Shown one piece after another: positions 1-6,583 of a stretch of DNA of 13,815 nucleotides. Within the stretch, counting starts at the first letter, position 1; the number at the start of each line of letters is the position of its first letter. The stretch is taken from assembly GCA_030146285.1 (NCBI GenBank), contig JASLBZ010000226.1, forward strand, positions 1 to 13,815, given 5' to 3'. The position numbers and the translations under genes were made by a program. The notes under the pieces were generated by a model. The model searched no databases. It was not told where the DNA came from and saw only the letters and a list, made by a program, of their open reading frames with translations. The DNA comes from Neisseriaceae bacterium. GTDB taxonomy: Bacteria; Pseudomonadota; Gammaproteobacteria; Burkholderiales; Neisseriaceae.

Positions 1-27
1 AAACAGCTACCCATGGGTAGCTGTTTT
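1..27 (-). terminator. Rho-independent terminator after spuC
   Basis: Bases 1-26 form a perfect palindrome (arms AAACAGCTACCCA and TGGGTAGCTGTTT). Read on the minus strand it lies 14 bases past the spuC stop codon and ends in a T run at the window edge. A GC-rich stem next to a T tract is the classic intrinsic terminator form. Because it is symmetric it could also stop transcription coming from the left on the plus strand. It suggests that the polyamine operon ends at spuC and does not run on into transporter genes. Confidence 0.8.
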
Positions 28-40
28 CAAAATATCAACA

Positions 41-1399
41 TTAACGCTTTGCGAGAGTGTCTTCAAATTCAGTGACACATTGTTTGGCAATACTTAACAT
101 GGTATCGATTTCTGCTTCTGTCATTACCAACGGTGGTGCACAAACGATATGGTCGCCACAAGCACGCATAATCAGGTTGTGTTTGAAGAAAATATCGCGC
201 AATAAAGAACCCATTTCACCGGTGTTCTCAAATAATTCGCGTTTTTCTTTGTTTTTGACCAAGGTAAAAGCACACATAAAGCCAACAGTACGCACGTCAG
301 CAACGTGCTTAAAGTCACTGAATGTTTCGTGCCAACGTTTGGCCATATAAGGACCGGTCACATCGTGTAGATGGCCTACGATATTTTCTTTTTCCATGAT
401 GTCTAAGTTTGCCAAAGCCACTGCAGCAGAAACAGGGTGGCCTGCATAAGTAAAACCATGGTTAAATTCACCGCCAGCCAATAAACCTTCGGTAACGCGG
501 TCGTTTACCAAAACAGCACCGATAGGCAAGTAGCCAGAAGACAGACCTTTGGCTGTGGTCATGATGTCGGGCATAAAGCCCATGGTTTCACAACCGAACC
601 AAGAGCCAGTGCGACCAAAGCCACAAATCACTTCATCGGACACCAATAAAATATTGTATTTTTGACAGATTTCTTGGATGCGTGGCCAGTATGTCGCTGG
701 CGGGATGATTACGCCACCAGCACCTTGAATCGGCTCACCAACAAAAGCAGCAACATTGTCTGCGCCCACTTCTAAAATGCGTTCTTCTAACCAGTTTGCA
801 GCGCGAATACCAAATGCTTCTGGGGTTTCGCCATCGTTTGCTAGGCCATAGAACCAAGGCTGTTCAATGTGAGTGATGTTTGGAATGGGTAAGTCACCTT
901 GCTCATGCATGGCTTTCATGCCACCCATACTGGTACCGCCAATGGTTGAGCCATGGTAGCCATTCCAACGACCGATTAAGATTTTTTTGTTTGGCTTACC
1001 TGTACTTGCCCAGTAATGACGGGCCATGCGCATCATGGTGTCTACCGACTCAGAACCTGAGCCCGTGTAAAATACATGGTTAAAGCCTTCTGGTGCCACT
1101 TCGGTTATTTTTTGAGATAAGTTAATCACAGCAGGGTGTGATGTTTTGAAGAAAGTATTGTAATAAGACAGCTCTTCCATTTGCTTCTTAGCAACTTCCG
1201 CTAATTCTTTACGACCATAGCCAATGTTCACACACCAAAGCCCAGCCATACCGTCAATGATTTTATTTTTATCGGTATCAAAAATATAAACACCATCTGC
1301 TCGTTCAATCACACGAACACCATTTTTGATTAATTCTGCATTGTCAGAAAAAGGATGTAAGTGGTGGTTGCTATTTAGTTCAGATAAAGATTTACTCAT
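41..1399 (-). CDS. spuC: Class III aminotransferase, putrescine--pyruvate type (SpuC-like)
   Basis: This 452-residue PLP-dependent class III aminotransferase matches the usual length of SpuC-type enzymes. Those move the amino group of putrescine (or related omega-amines) to pyruvate, giving 4-aminobutyraldehyde and alanine in the cytosol. Visible family features are the cofactor phosphate-binding GSGSES at about 113-118, the Asp-Glu pair in SDEVICGFGRTG (D255, E256), and the Schiff-base lysine K284 in TTAKGLSSGYLP. The start ATG has AGGAG six bases upstream. It is the last gene of a puuD-puuA-spuC run, 64 bases after puuA. The neighbours argue for putrescine or gamma-glutamylputrescine as amino donor, but the sequence alone does not fix substrate or acceptor. 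Other omega-aminotransferases (beta-alanine, diaminobutane) are possible. Confidence 0.88.
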   Translation of the reverse strand: MSKSLSELNSNHHLHPFSDNAELIKNGVRVIERADGVYIFDTDKNKIIDGMAGLWCVNIGYGRKELAEVAKKQMEELSYYNTFFKTSHPAVINLSQKITEVAPEGFNHVFYTGSGSESVDTMMRMARHYWASTGKPNKKILIGRWNGYHGSTIGGTSMGGMKAMHEQGDLPIPNITHIEQPWFYGLANDGETPEAFGIRAANWLEERILEVGADNVAAFVGEPIQGAGGVIIPPATYWPRIQEICQKYNILLVSDEVICGFGRTGSWFGCETMGFMPDIMTTAKGLSSGYLPIGAVLVNDRVTEGLLAGGEFNHGFTYAGHPVSAAVALANLDIMEKENIVGHLHDVTGPYMAKRWHETFSDFKHVADVRTVGFMCAFTLVKNKEKRELFENTGEMGSLLRDIFFKHNLIMRACGDHIVCAPPLVMTEAEIDTMLSIAKQCVTEFEDTLAKR

Positions 1400-1425
1400 A
1401 AAAAACTCCTAAGTCATTTAAGTGT

Positions 1426-1448
1426 GCTGATTTGAGAATCAGCTTTTT
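1426..1448. other. Small hairpin between puuA and spuC
   Basis: A 7-bp perfect stem GCTGATT / AATCAGC closes a TGAG loop (1426-1443) and is followed by five T on the plus strand only. In the transcribed minus direction there is no T tract after the stem, so it is not a good terminator for the operon. It could be an RNA-processing or stabilising element between puuA and spuC, or a weak stop for antisense transcription. Confidence 0.35.
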
Positions 1449-1463
1449 GTATTGGATTTCAAG

Positions 1464-2798
1464 TTAAACATGCAATAGTAAGAAACGGCGCTCCCATGGG
1501 CTAATCACACGGAAGTATTCCGCCATCTCTTTTTCTTTAATGGATGTAAATAACTTGACGAATTTTTTACCCATAATCTCTTGAATTGGTTGGCAATTAC
1601 GCAGTTTTTCCAATGCCTCTTCAGGCGTTGCTGGAAATTGATAAGGCAATTCATAAGCATTGGTTGCCAAAGGCGCTGTGGGTTGCAATTTTTCTTGGAT
1701 GCCCAAGTAACCACAAGCCAGTGAGCAAGCAATGGCCAAGTAGGGGTTAACATCCACACCCGGTACACGGTTTTCAACCCGTCGGCCTTGTGGGCTTGAG
1801 CGCGGTACACGCAAGCCAACGGTGCGATTGTCATAACCCCATTCCACATTTGTGGGTGCTGCTGTATAAGGGGTAAGACGGCGGAATGAATTCACAAAGG
1901 GTGCAAAAATAGGCATGGTGGCAGGCAAGTATTTTTGTAAGCCTGCAATAAAGTAGAAGAATATTTCGGAAGGTGAGCCGTCTTCATTGCTAAAGGCATT
2001 CTTGCCAGTGGCTACATCGACTAAACTTTGGTGCACATGCATGGCGCTACCAGGTTCGCTTTCATACGGTTTCGCCATAAAAGTTGCATACATCTTATGG
2101 CGAAAAGCGGCTTCGCGAACAATGCGTTTAAACAAGAACACTTGGTCCGATAAGTCTAGAGCATCACCGTGCAAGAAATTAATTTCCATTTGCGCAGCAC
2201 CCATTTCGTGAATCAAAGTATCCACTTCTAGGTTTTGTGCATCACAATAGTCATAAATGTCTTCAAATAAAGGATCAAACTCGTTGACCGCATCAATGGC
2301 ATAGGAACGTCCACCTGATTCAGCACGACCCGTGCGGCCAATTGGAGGCTCTAATGGAATATTGGGGTCAATATTGGGAGAGACCAAGTAAAACTCCATC
2401 TCAGGCGCAACCACAGGCACTAAACCGATGTCGTCATACAGTTTTAAGATGCGTTTTAGCACATTTCGAGGTGCAATTTCGACAGGCGCACCATCGGGTG
2501 TAAAGCAATCAAAAATCAATTGAGCTGTGGGGTCTACTGCCCAGAGAACATGGCGAATGGTGTCCATGTCCGGTTTGAGTTCCATGTCTGAGTCGGTTGC
2601 ATCTAATACATCCTCGCCAGGAAAGTCACCGGTTACCGTCATGGCCAGTACGGCTTCAGGCAAACGCATTTCAGGTTCTGATATGAACTTGTTTTTAGGA
2701 ATGATTTTACCGCGCGCCACGCCCGTGATGTCCGGTAAAATGCACTCAACTTCTTTAATGCCATGTTCTTTTAACCACGAAAATATACTGTCGTACAT
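1464..2798 (-). CDS. puuA: Glutamine synthetase family: gamma-glutamylpolyamine synthetase (PuuA/SpuB-like)
   Basis: A 444-residue glutamine-synthetase-fold ligase. PuuA-type members join glutamate to putrescine with ATP, protecting the amine for degradation. The N-terminal beta-grasp part has DITGVARGK, typical of this branch. The catalytic domain shows the metal/ATP residues in APEMEFYL (E133, E135), EMGAAQMEIN (E198, E205), MHVHQSL (H254, H256) and the arginine-rich NRTVGLRVPRSSPQGRR block. It lacks the adenylylation-site segment of GlnA and is of SpuB/SpuI length. I chose the ATG at 2798, which has AGGTG six bases upstream; a GTG at 2807 would add three residues but has no proper ribosome site. 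It lies 72 bases after puuD. Context supports a polyamine substrate, but other GS-like amine ligases (for example ethanolamine) cannot be excluded. Confidence 0.88.
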   Translation of the reverse strand: MYDSIFSWLKEHGIKEVECILPDITGVARGKIIPKNKFISEPEMRLPEAVLAMTVTGDFPGEDVLDATDSDMELKPDMDTIRHVLWAVDPTAQLIFDCFTPDGAPVEIAPRNVLKRILKLYDDIGLVPVVAPEMEFYLVSPNIDPNIPLEPPIGRTGRAESGGRSYAIDAVNEFDPLFEDIYDYCDAQNLEVDTLIHEMGAAQMEINFLHGDALDLSDQVFLFKRIVREAAFRHKMYATFMAKPYESEPGSAMHVHQSLVDVATGKNAFSNEDGSPSEIFFYFIAGLQKYLPATMPIFAPFVNSFRRLTPYTAAPTNVEWGYDNRTVGLRVPRSSPQGRRVENRVPGVDVNPYLAIACSLACGYLGIQEKLQPTAPLATNAYELPYQFPATPEEALEKLRNCQPIQEIMGKKFVKLFTSIKEKEMAEYFRVISPWERRFLLLHV

Positions 2799-2870
2799 AT
2801 TTCTCACCTTTTCTCTTTGTTGGTTATTGCTAACCGATTTATTCCCTTAAATAGTAGGGATTTTGTTGAT

Positions 2871-3629
2871 TCATTGTTTGGTGCTGTGATACTGAATACA
2901 GGCATCATGAAATGCCTTGTACATGGCAATTGATGCTGGTTTTTTGTTGTATGCCCATTCAGGATGCCATTGCACTGCATAGGCAAAGTGTTTGGCATCT
3001 TTCACACGGAATGCTTCCACTAAACCATCAGGTGCATGTGCTTCTACAATTAAGCCCTCACCAAGACGCTCGACGCCTTGCTGGTGCAATGAGTTCACAG
3101 GGAAGCTGGCTTCTGGTAGCCAAGTTAAAAGCAAGCTGTCTTCTGTTGCTGTGACAGGGTGGGCATCAGCATAATAAACATGCATATCATGTTCTTCTGA
3201 TTCGGGTTCTCGATGATCTAGCATGCCTGGTATTTCTTGTACATGCTGGTGTAACGTGCCGCCCATGGCCACATTGATTTCTTGAAAGCCACGACATATC
3301 CCCAATAAAGGCATGCCCATGTCCAGTACTTTTTGAATCAAAGGCAATGTTGTGCCATCACGAGAAGGGTCATGTAAAGTACCTTCACGGCTGGAAATGC
3401 CTTGGTAGTGGTGTGGTTCAACATTGGACAATGAGCCTGTTAAACAAATGCCGTCGAGAATGGGTAACAGCCGCTCAATGGCATCTTGGTCTGCAAAAGC
3501 AGGGAGCAAGACAACATCACCCACGCTGTGATGCAAGGCTTGGATATATTTGTCACCAACAGCATGAAAAGGTTGGTGTTGAACGGTCTTGATGTCGCAT
3601 GGCACACCGATGATTGGACGGAATGACAT
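2871..3629 (-). CDS. puuD: Gamma-glutamyl-gamma-aminobutyrate hydrolase (PuuD/SpuA, class I glutamine amidotransferase fold)
   Basis: A 252-residue peptidase C26/class I amidotransferase-like hydrolase, close in length to E. coli PuuD. It would cleave gamma-glutamyl-GABA to glutamate and GABA in the cytosol. The nucleophile elbow is GICRGFQEIN with C112, and the His-Glu pair is in AVQWHPEW (H222, E224). The N-terminal RPIIGVPCD is typical of the family. The ATG has AGGAG seven bases upstream. It is the first gene of the minus-strand puuD-puuA-spuC run and is divergent from puuC, so the promoter should lie in 3630-4000. The same order (hydrolase, ligase, aminotransferase) is known from the pseudomonad spuABC genes. 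No residue of the triad is missing. Confidence 0.9.
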   Translation of the reverse strand: MSFRPIIGVPCDIKTVQHQPFHAVGDKYIQALHHSVGDVVLLPAFADQDAIERLLPILDGICLTGSLSNVEPHHYQGISSREGTLHDPSRDGTTLPLIQKVLDMGMPLLGICRGFQEINVAMGGTLHQHVQEIPGMLDHREPESEEHDMHVYYADAHPVTATEDSLLLTWLPEASFPVNSLHQQGVERLGEGLIVEAHAPDGLVEAFRVKDAKHFAYAVQWHPEWAYNKKPASIAMYKAFHDACIQYHSTKQ

Positions 3630-3662
3630 TTTATTACTCCTGTTGACGTTTTTACCATGTTT

Positions 3663-3682
3663 GGGATGGTGATCAATTTGAA
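3663..3682 (-). promoter_or_regulatory. FNR-like/shared motif upstream of puuD
   Basis: On the minus strand this reads TTCAAATTGATCACCATCCC. The first 11 bases, TTCAAATTGAT, recur upstream of puuC in the same orientation relative to the gene. TTGAT-CACC-ATCCC matches the FNR/ANR consensus TTGAT-N4-ATCAA at 8 of 10 bases. It ends 42 bases (shared core) before the puuD ATG. The TTGAT could instead be part of a -35 element (TTGATC, 16 bases, TAAAAA). Confidence 0.4.
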
Positions 3683-3724
3683 GATATTGGAATTTGTTTT
3701 ATTTTTTTGAATTTATTTTGCACT

Positions 3725-3737
3725 GCAATAATATTGC
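3725..3737. promoter_or_regulatory. 13-base palindrome, candidate operator for puuD
   Basis: GCAATA-A-TATTGC is a perfect inverted repeat around a single central base. On the minus strand it falls between a candidate -35 (TTGTTA, 3743-3738) and a candidate -10 (CAAAAT, 3720-3715) spaced by exactly 17 bases. A repressor bound there would block polymerase. The promoter boxes match the consensus only 4 of 6 each, so the arrangement is tentative. Confidence 0.35.
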
Positions 3738-3805
3738 TAACAAAGACTTACAGTGGTTTTTATTTGTTGTTTTAAGAATATCCCATGCCAAAATAAATTT
3801 AGCAA

Positions 3806-3812
3806 GGGGGGG
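3806..3812 (+). repeat. G7 homopolymer tract next to a TATAAA box
   Basis: Seven consecutive G stand in an otherwise AT-rich intergenic region, four bases before a -10-like TATAAA (3816-3821) facing puuC. Homopolymeric G tracts between -35 and -10 boxes are a known phase-variation device in Neisseriaceae. This tract is short for that role and no convincing -35 box lies before it (ATAAAT at 3793-3798). Confidence 0.35.
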
Positions 3813-3813
3813 C

Positions 3814-3854
3814 GGTATAAATATTTTTTATTAACATCTGTTTAAATTTATACC
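3814..3854. repeat. 9-base inverted repeat GGTATAAAT / ATTTATACC
   Basis: GGTATAAAT (3814-3822) and its exact reverse complement ATTTATACC (3846-3854) are separated by 23 bases. Each arm contains a TATAAA box, one facing each way, so the arms may be half-sites of a regulator or two opposed -10 elements. The region is AT-rich, which raises the chance of random repeats. Confidence 0.35.
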
Positions 3855-3946
3855 CATAAATCATATTGCATAGGCATTTTATTTGTGGTTTAGTGGGGCA
3901 TTCTAAAGAAATTATATTTAGATAAACAATAAAAACTATCCACCAT

Positions 3947-3966
3947 TTCAAATTGATTTCATTCAA
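3947..3966 (+). promoter_or_regulatory. FNR-like/shared motif upstream of puuC
   Basis: The plus strand reads TTCAAATTGATTTCATTCAA. Its first 11 bases equal those of the motif before puuD, and TTGAT-TTCA-TTCAA matches the FNR/ANR consensus TTGAT-N4-ATCAA at 9 of 10 bases. The shared core ends 43 bases before the puuC ATG, against 42 bases for puuD. It could serve an FNR/CRP-family activator or be part of the promoter itself. Confidence 0.45.
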
Positions 3967-4000
3967 AAAAAGCACTGTCTATCTTAAAAAAGGATTCGTT

Positions 4001-5473
4001 ATGACAAACTGGTTTGATTCTGTGAATTTACTGAAAATTGAGACGCGCGCATTTATTAATGGGCAATACCAAGCAGCCATCACAGGAGAGACCATTGAGG
4101 ACATCAATCCTGCGACAGAGTGCAAGATAGCCGATGTGGCTTTGTGCGGACTTCAAGATGTGAACTTGGCGGTGCAATGTGCACGCACATCGTTTGAATC
4201 GGGTATTTGGTCGCAATTGGCTCCACGAGTACGCGGCAATATTTTAAAACGCTTTGCAGCAAAAATTGCAGAACACCAAGATGAATTGGCATTGCTTGAG
4301 AGTTTGGATGTGGGTAAGCCAATTGCCGATTCCAAAGCCATCGACGTTGCAGGTTGCGTGTATTGTTTTGAATGGTATGCAGAATGTATTGACAAAGTGC
4401 CCGGTGAAGTCGCCCCTGTAAATTCCAAACTATTGGGATTGGTAACCCGGGAACCCATGGGTGTGGTTGCGGCGGTGGTGCCATGTAATTTTCCTTTGCT
4501 GATGGCCACATGGAAAATTGCACCCGCATTGGCCGCTGGCAACAGTGTGATTTTAAAACCATCACAAAAGTCACCTTTAACGGCCATTCGCATTGCAGGT
4601 CTGGCCCATGAGGCTGGTATTCCTTCTGGCGTTTTTCAGGTCTTGCCAGGTGACAGTCATGCCGGACAGCATTTGGCATCCCATATGGACGTGGATTGCA
4701 TTGCATTTACAGGTTCAACCATGGTTGGCCGCTTTATCTCCAGTTATGCTGCGCAATCCAACTTAAAACATGTTTGGTTGGAACTTGGTGGTAAGTCCCC
4801 CAATATTATTTTTGACGATTGCGATGACATTGAAAAAGCGGCCGATGCAGCCGCAGGTGCCATTTATTACAATGTGGGCCAAATTTGTACTGCAGGCTCC
4901 CGAGTTTTGGTGCATGAAAACATCAAAGAGGCATTTTTAAAAGAATTCAAAAAAGCGGTGCAGAAATACATTCCCGGTAACCCATTGGATGAAAAGACCA
5001 AAATGGGACCTTTGGTAGACGAAGAACAATACAATCGGGTTTTAAGTTACATTGAAATAGGCAAGGCAGAAGGCAAGCTGGTGTGCGGTGGTAAAACAGC
5101 ACAAGTCAATGGCAAAGGTTTTTTCGTTGAGCCAACAGCTTTTGAAGTGGTGGCCAATAGTCGCTTGGCAAAAGATGAAATTTTTGGACCTGTTTTGTCG
5201 ATTATTTCATTCAAAGATGAGGCAGAGGCCATTCTCATTGCCAATGATACTTTGTATGGTTTGGCTGCAGGCATTTGGACCAGCAATATGAGTCGTGCCC
5301 ATCGAGTGTCGCGATCCCTTCGGGTGGGTACGGTTTGGGTCAATTGCTATGATGAAGGCAATGATATGAATTTGCCTTTTGGTGGCTTTAAGCAATCAGG
5401 CAACAGTCGAGATCGCTCCATCCATGCTTTGGAAAAATACACGGAACTCAAATCTACATTAATTAAACTTTAA
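4001..5473 (+). CDS. puuC: NAD(P)-dependent aldehyde dehydrogenase, PuuC-like
   Basis: A 490-residue aldehyde dehydrogenase, close to the 495 of E. coli PuuC. It would oxidise gamma-glutamyl-gamma-aminobutyraldehyde (or 4-aminobutyraldehyde) with NAD(P)+ in the cytosol. All catalytic landmarks are present: N163 in PCNFPLL, K186 in ILKPSQK for cofactor, FTGSTMVG at about 236-243, the general base E261 in ELGGKSPN, nucleophile C296 in NVGQICTAGSR, and E393 in EIFGPVLS. I chose the ATG at 4001, with AAGGA six bases upstream; an open TTG extension to 3953 overlaps the regulatory motif and has no ribosome site. It is divergent from puuD-puuA-spuC and would take the aldehyde made by the aminotransferase. 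Substrate is inferred from context; betaine-aldehyde or other omega-aminoaldehydes are possible. Confidence 0.88.
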   Translation: MTNWFDSVNLLKIETRAFINGQYQAAITGETIEDINPATECKIADVALCGLQDVNLAVQCARTSFESGIWSQLAPRVRGNILKRFAAKIAEHQDELALLESLDVGKPIADSKAIDVAGCVYCFEWYAECIDKVPGEVAPVNSKLLGLVTREPMGVVAAVVPCNFPLLMATWKIAPALAAGNSVILKPSQKSPLTAIRIAGLAHEAGIPSGVFQVLPGDSHAGQHLASHMDVDCIAFTGSTMVGRFISSYAAQSNLKHVWLELGGKSPNIIFDDCDDIEKAADAAAGAIYYNVGQICTAGSRVLVHENIKEAFLKEFKKAVQKYIPGNPLDEKTKMGPLVDEEQYNRVLSYIEIGKAEGKLVCGGKTAQVNGKGFFVEPTAFEVVANSRLAKDEIFGPVLSIISFKDEAEAILIANDTLYGLAAGIWTSNMSRAHRVSRSLRVGTVWVNCYDEGNDMNLPFGGFKQSGNSRDRSIHALEKYTELKSTLIKL

Positions 5474-5507
5474 ATTCATTGGTTTGTATGGGGAATGCCT
5501 GTGGTTG

Positions 5508-5544
5508 TCAATGGTAAATTCAAAATAAATTGATTTGCCATTGA
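5508..5544. repeat. Inverted repeat downstream of puuC
   Basis: TCAATGGTAAAT (5508-5519) pairs with ATTTGCCATTGA (5533-5544) over 12 bp with one G-T pair and a 13-base loop. It lies 35 bases after the puuC stop and could be a transcript-end structure. No T run follows on the plus strand, so it is not a textbook intrinsic terminator. Confidence 0.35.
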
Positions 5545-5567
5545 ACAGCTTGAAACATGGGTTTGTT

Positions 5568-5598
5568 GCTGTAAATTGGCTGTAAATTACAGTATGAT
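5568..5598 (+). promoter_or_regulatory. Putative thiL promoter with tandem repeat and palindrome
   Basis: GCTGTAAATT occurs twice in tandem (5568-5577 and 5579-5588). The second copy runs into a perfect 13-base palindrome CTGTAA-A-TTACAG (5580-5592) that abuts a -10-like TATGAT (5593-5598). A weak -35 (TGTAAA, 5570-5575) would be 17 bases away. The palindrome would lie in the promoter spacer, a common place for a repressor site. The promoter call is tentative. Confidence 0.35.
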
Positions 5599-5632
5599 AG
5601 TGCATTAATTTTGTCGATGGTTTTGGCTGTAC

Positions 5633-6583
5633 ATGAATGAATTTGATTTTATCAATCGCTATTTGAAACAACAAACTCAAGATGCACAAGTGGTTTTGGG
5701 TATTGGGGATGATGCTGCGATTGTGCGCCCACAGGCCGGCATGGACTTGCATTTAAGCAGTGATATGTTGTTGGAAAACCGCCATTTTTTTGCCAATACT
5801 GCAGCAGCAGATTTAGCACATAAAGTCATGGCGGTTAATTTGTCTGATATGGCTGCGATGGGTGCAACACCCAAATGGGCTTTGTTAAGTGTGGCATTGC
5901 CCAAGCTTGATGAGGCTTGGCTCAATGATTTTTGTGAGCATCTGTTTGCCATTGCCAAAGAGTATCGGGTTTGTTTGATTGGTGGTGATACAACCAAAGG
6001 TAATCTCACTTTCAATGTTACCATTATTGGACAAGCACCATCAGGACAAGCATTGCGACGAGATGCAGCTCAGCTTGGCGATGATGTTTGGGTTTCAGGG
6101 CAAATCGGCTTGGCTGCTGCGGCATTAAACCACCATTGGAATCATGTTAGGCTGCCTGAAGCGGTCTTTTTGCAATGTGAACAAAAACGTTTGCGACCCA
6201 CGCCCCGTGTGGCATTGGGTGAGGCTATTTTGTCTTTGGCACACGCAGCGCAAGATGTCTCAGACGGCTTGTGGCAAGATTTGGCTCATATTGCCAAAGC
6301 ATCGGATGTGGGCATGAATGTTGATTTTGCGCTTATTCCCACCTTGTCTGAATTAAAAGCACACAGTGAACATCGAGAGTGGGTCTTAAGTGGTGGAGAC
6401 GATTACGAATTGATTTTTACTGCCCCAAAATCCGCTCGTGAAGCCATTATTAAAGCAGGCTTAACCAGCAAAACCAGCATTACACGCATTGGTGAAGTGG
6501 TTAAAGAGGCTGGTGTTCGTGTGTTTGAAAATCAAGTTGCCATTGAGTTGGAACAAAAAGGATTCGATCATTTTCATGAGTAA
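5633..6583 (+). CDS. thiL: Thiamine-monophosphate kinase ThiL
   Basis: A 316-residue AIRS/PurM-fold kinase that phosphorylates thiamine phosphate with ATP to the active cofactor thiamine diphosphate in the cytosol. Visible signature blocks are GIGDDAAIV (23-31), SSDMLLENRHF (42-52), NLSDMAAMGATP (69-80), GGDTTKGN (117-124), DVSDGLWQDL (208-217) and GGDDYELIFT (254-263), all carrying the metal- and nucleotide-binding aspartates. The length is near the 325 of E. coli ThiL. The ribosome site before the ATG at 5633 is weak, and I see no better in-frame start. The gene overlaps pgpA by 8 bases, the usual thiL-pgpA pairing. The nusB gene often found upstream is absent; puuC is there instead. Confidence 0.95.
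   Translation: MNEFDFINRYLKQQTQDAQVVLGIGDDAAIVRPQAGMDLHLSSDMLLENRHFFANTAAADLAHKVMAVNLSDMAAMGATPKWALLSVALPKLDEAWLNDFCEHLFAIAKEYRVCLIGGDTTKGNLTFNVTIIGQAPSGQALRRDAAQLGDDVWVSGQIGLAAAALNHHWNHVRLPEAVFLQCEQKRLRPTPRVALGEAILSLAHAAQDVSDGLWQDLAHIAKASDVGMNVDFALIPTLSELKAHSEHREWVLSGGDDYELIFTAPKSAREAIIKAGLTSKTSITRIGEVVKEAGVRVFENQVAIELEQKGFDHFHE
6149..6160 (+). other. DNA uptake sequence variant inside thiL (AGGCTGCCTGAA)
   Basis: The 12-mer AGGCTGCCTGAA equals the uptake-sequence dialect described for Simonsiella-type Neisseriaceae. It sits in the thiL coding region (encoding part of VRLPEA), where protein sequence is not strongly constrained. One isolated match could be chance, but see the other uptake-like words at 10814 and 13058. 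Confidence 0.5.

Larger units (their letters stand above)
3630..4000. promoter_or_regulatory. Divergent control region between puuD and puuC
   Basis: This 371-base stretch has no credible gene and is very AT-rich. It must hold the promoters of both divergent polyamine genes. It contains a pair of FNR-like motifs near each start, a palindrome at 3725-3737, a G7 tract at 3806-3812 and an inverted repeat at 3814-3854, each listed separately. No regulator gene of the puuR kind is next to it, so any repressor or activator is encoded elsewhere. Confidence 0.7.

Noticed and set aside
2799..2807. GTG start for puuA three codons upstream
   Set aside because: The AGGTG that would serve as ribosome site for the ATG at 2798 overlaps this GTG, and no other site precedes it.
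2808..2870. Small hairpins between puuD and puuA (GGTTA-TTGC-TAACC and TCCCT/AGGGA)
   Set aside because: Stems of only five base pairs with no T tract; too weak to call as terminators or riboswitches.
3953..4000. N-terminal extension of puuC from a TTG at 3953
   Set aside because: The extension is lysine-rich, unlike the family, has no ribosome site and overlaps the FNR-like motif. The ATG at 4001 has AAGGA at good spacing.
4104..4706. 200-codon minus-strand open frame inside puuC
   Set aside because: It is the antisense shadow of a clear aldehyde dehydrogenase; its translation shows no recognisable motif.
6576..6583. Possible frameshift joining thiL and pgpA
   Set aside because: The ATGAGTAA overlap is normal coupling of two complete proteins, both with full-length family motifs.
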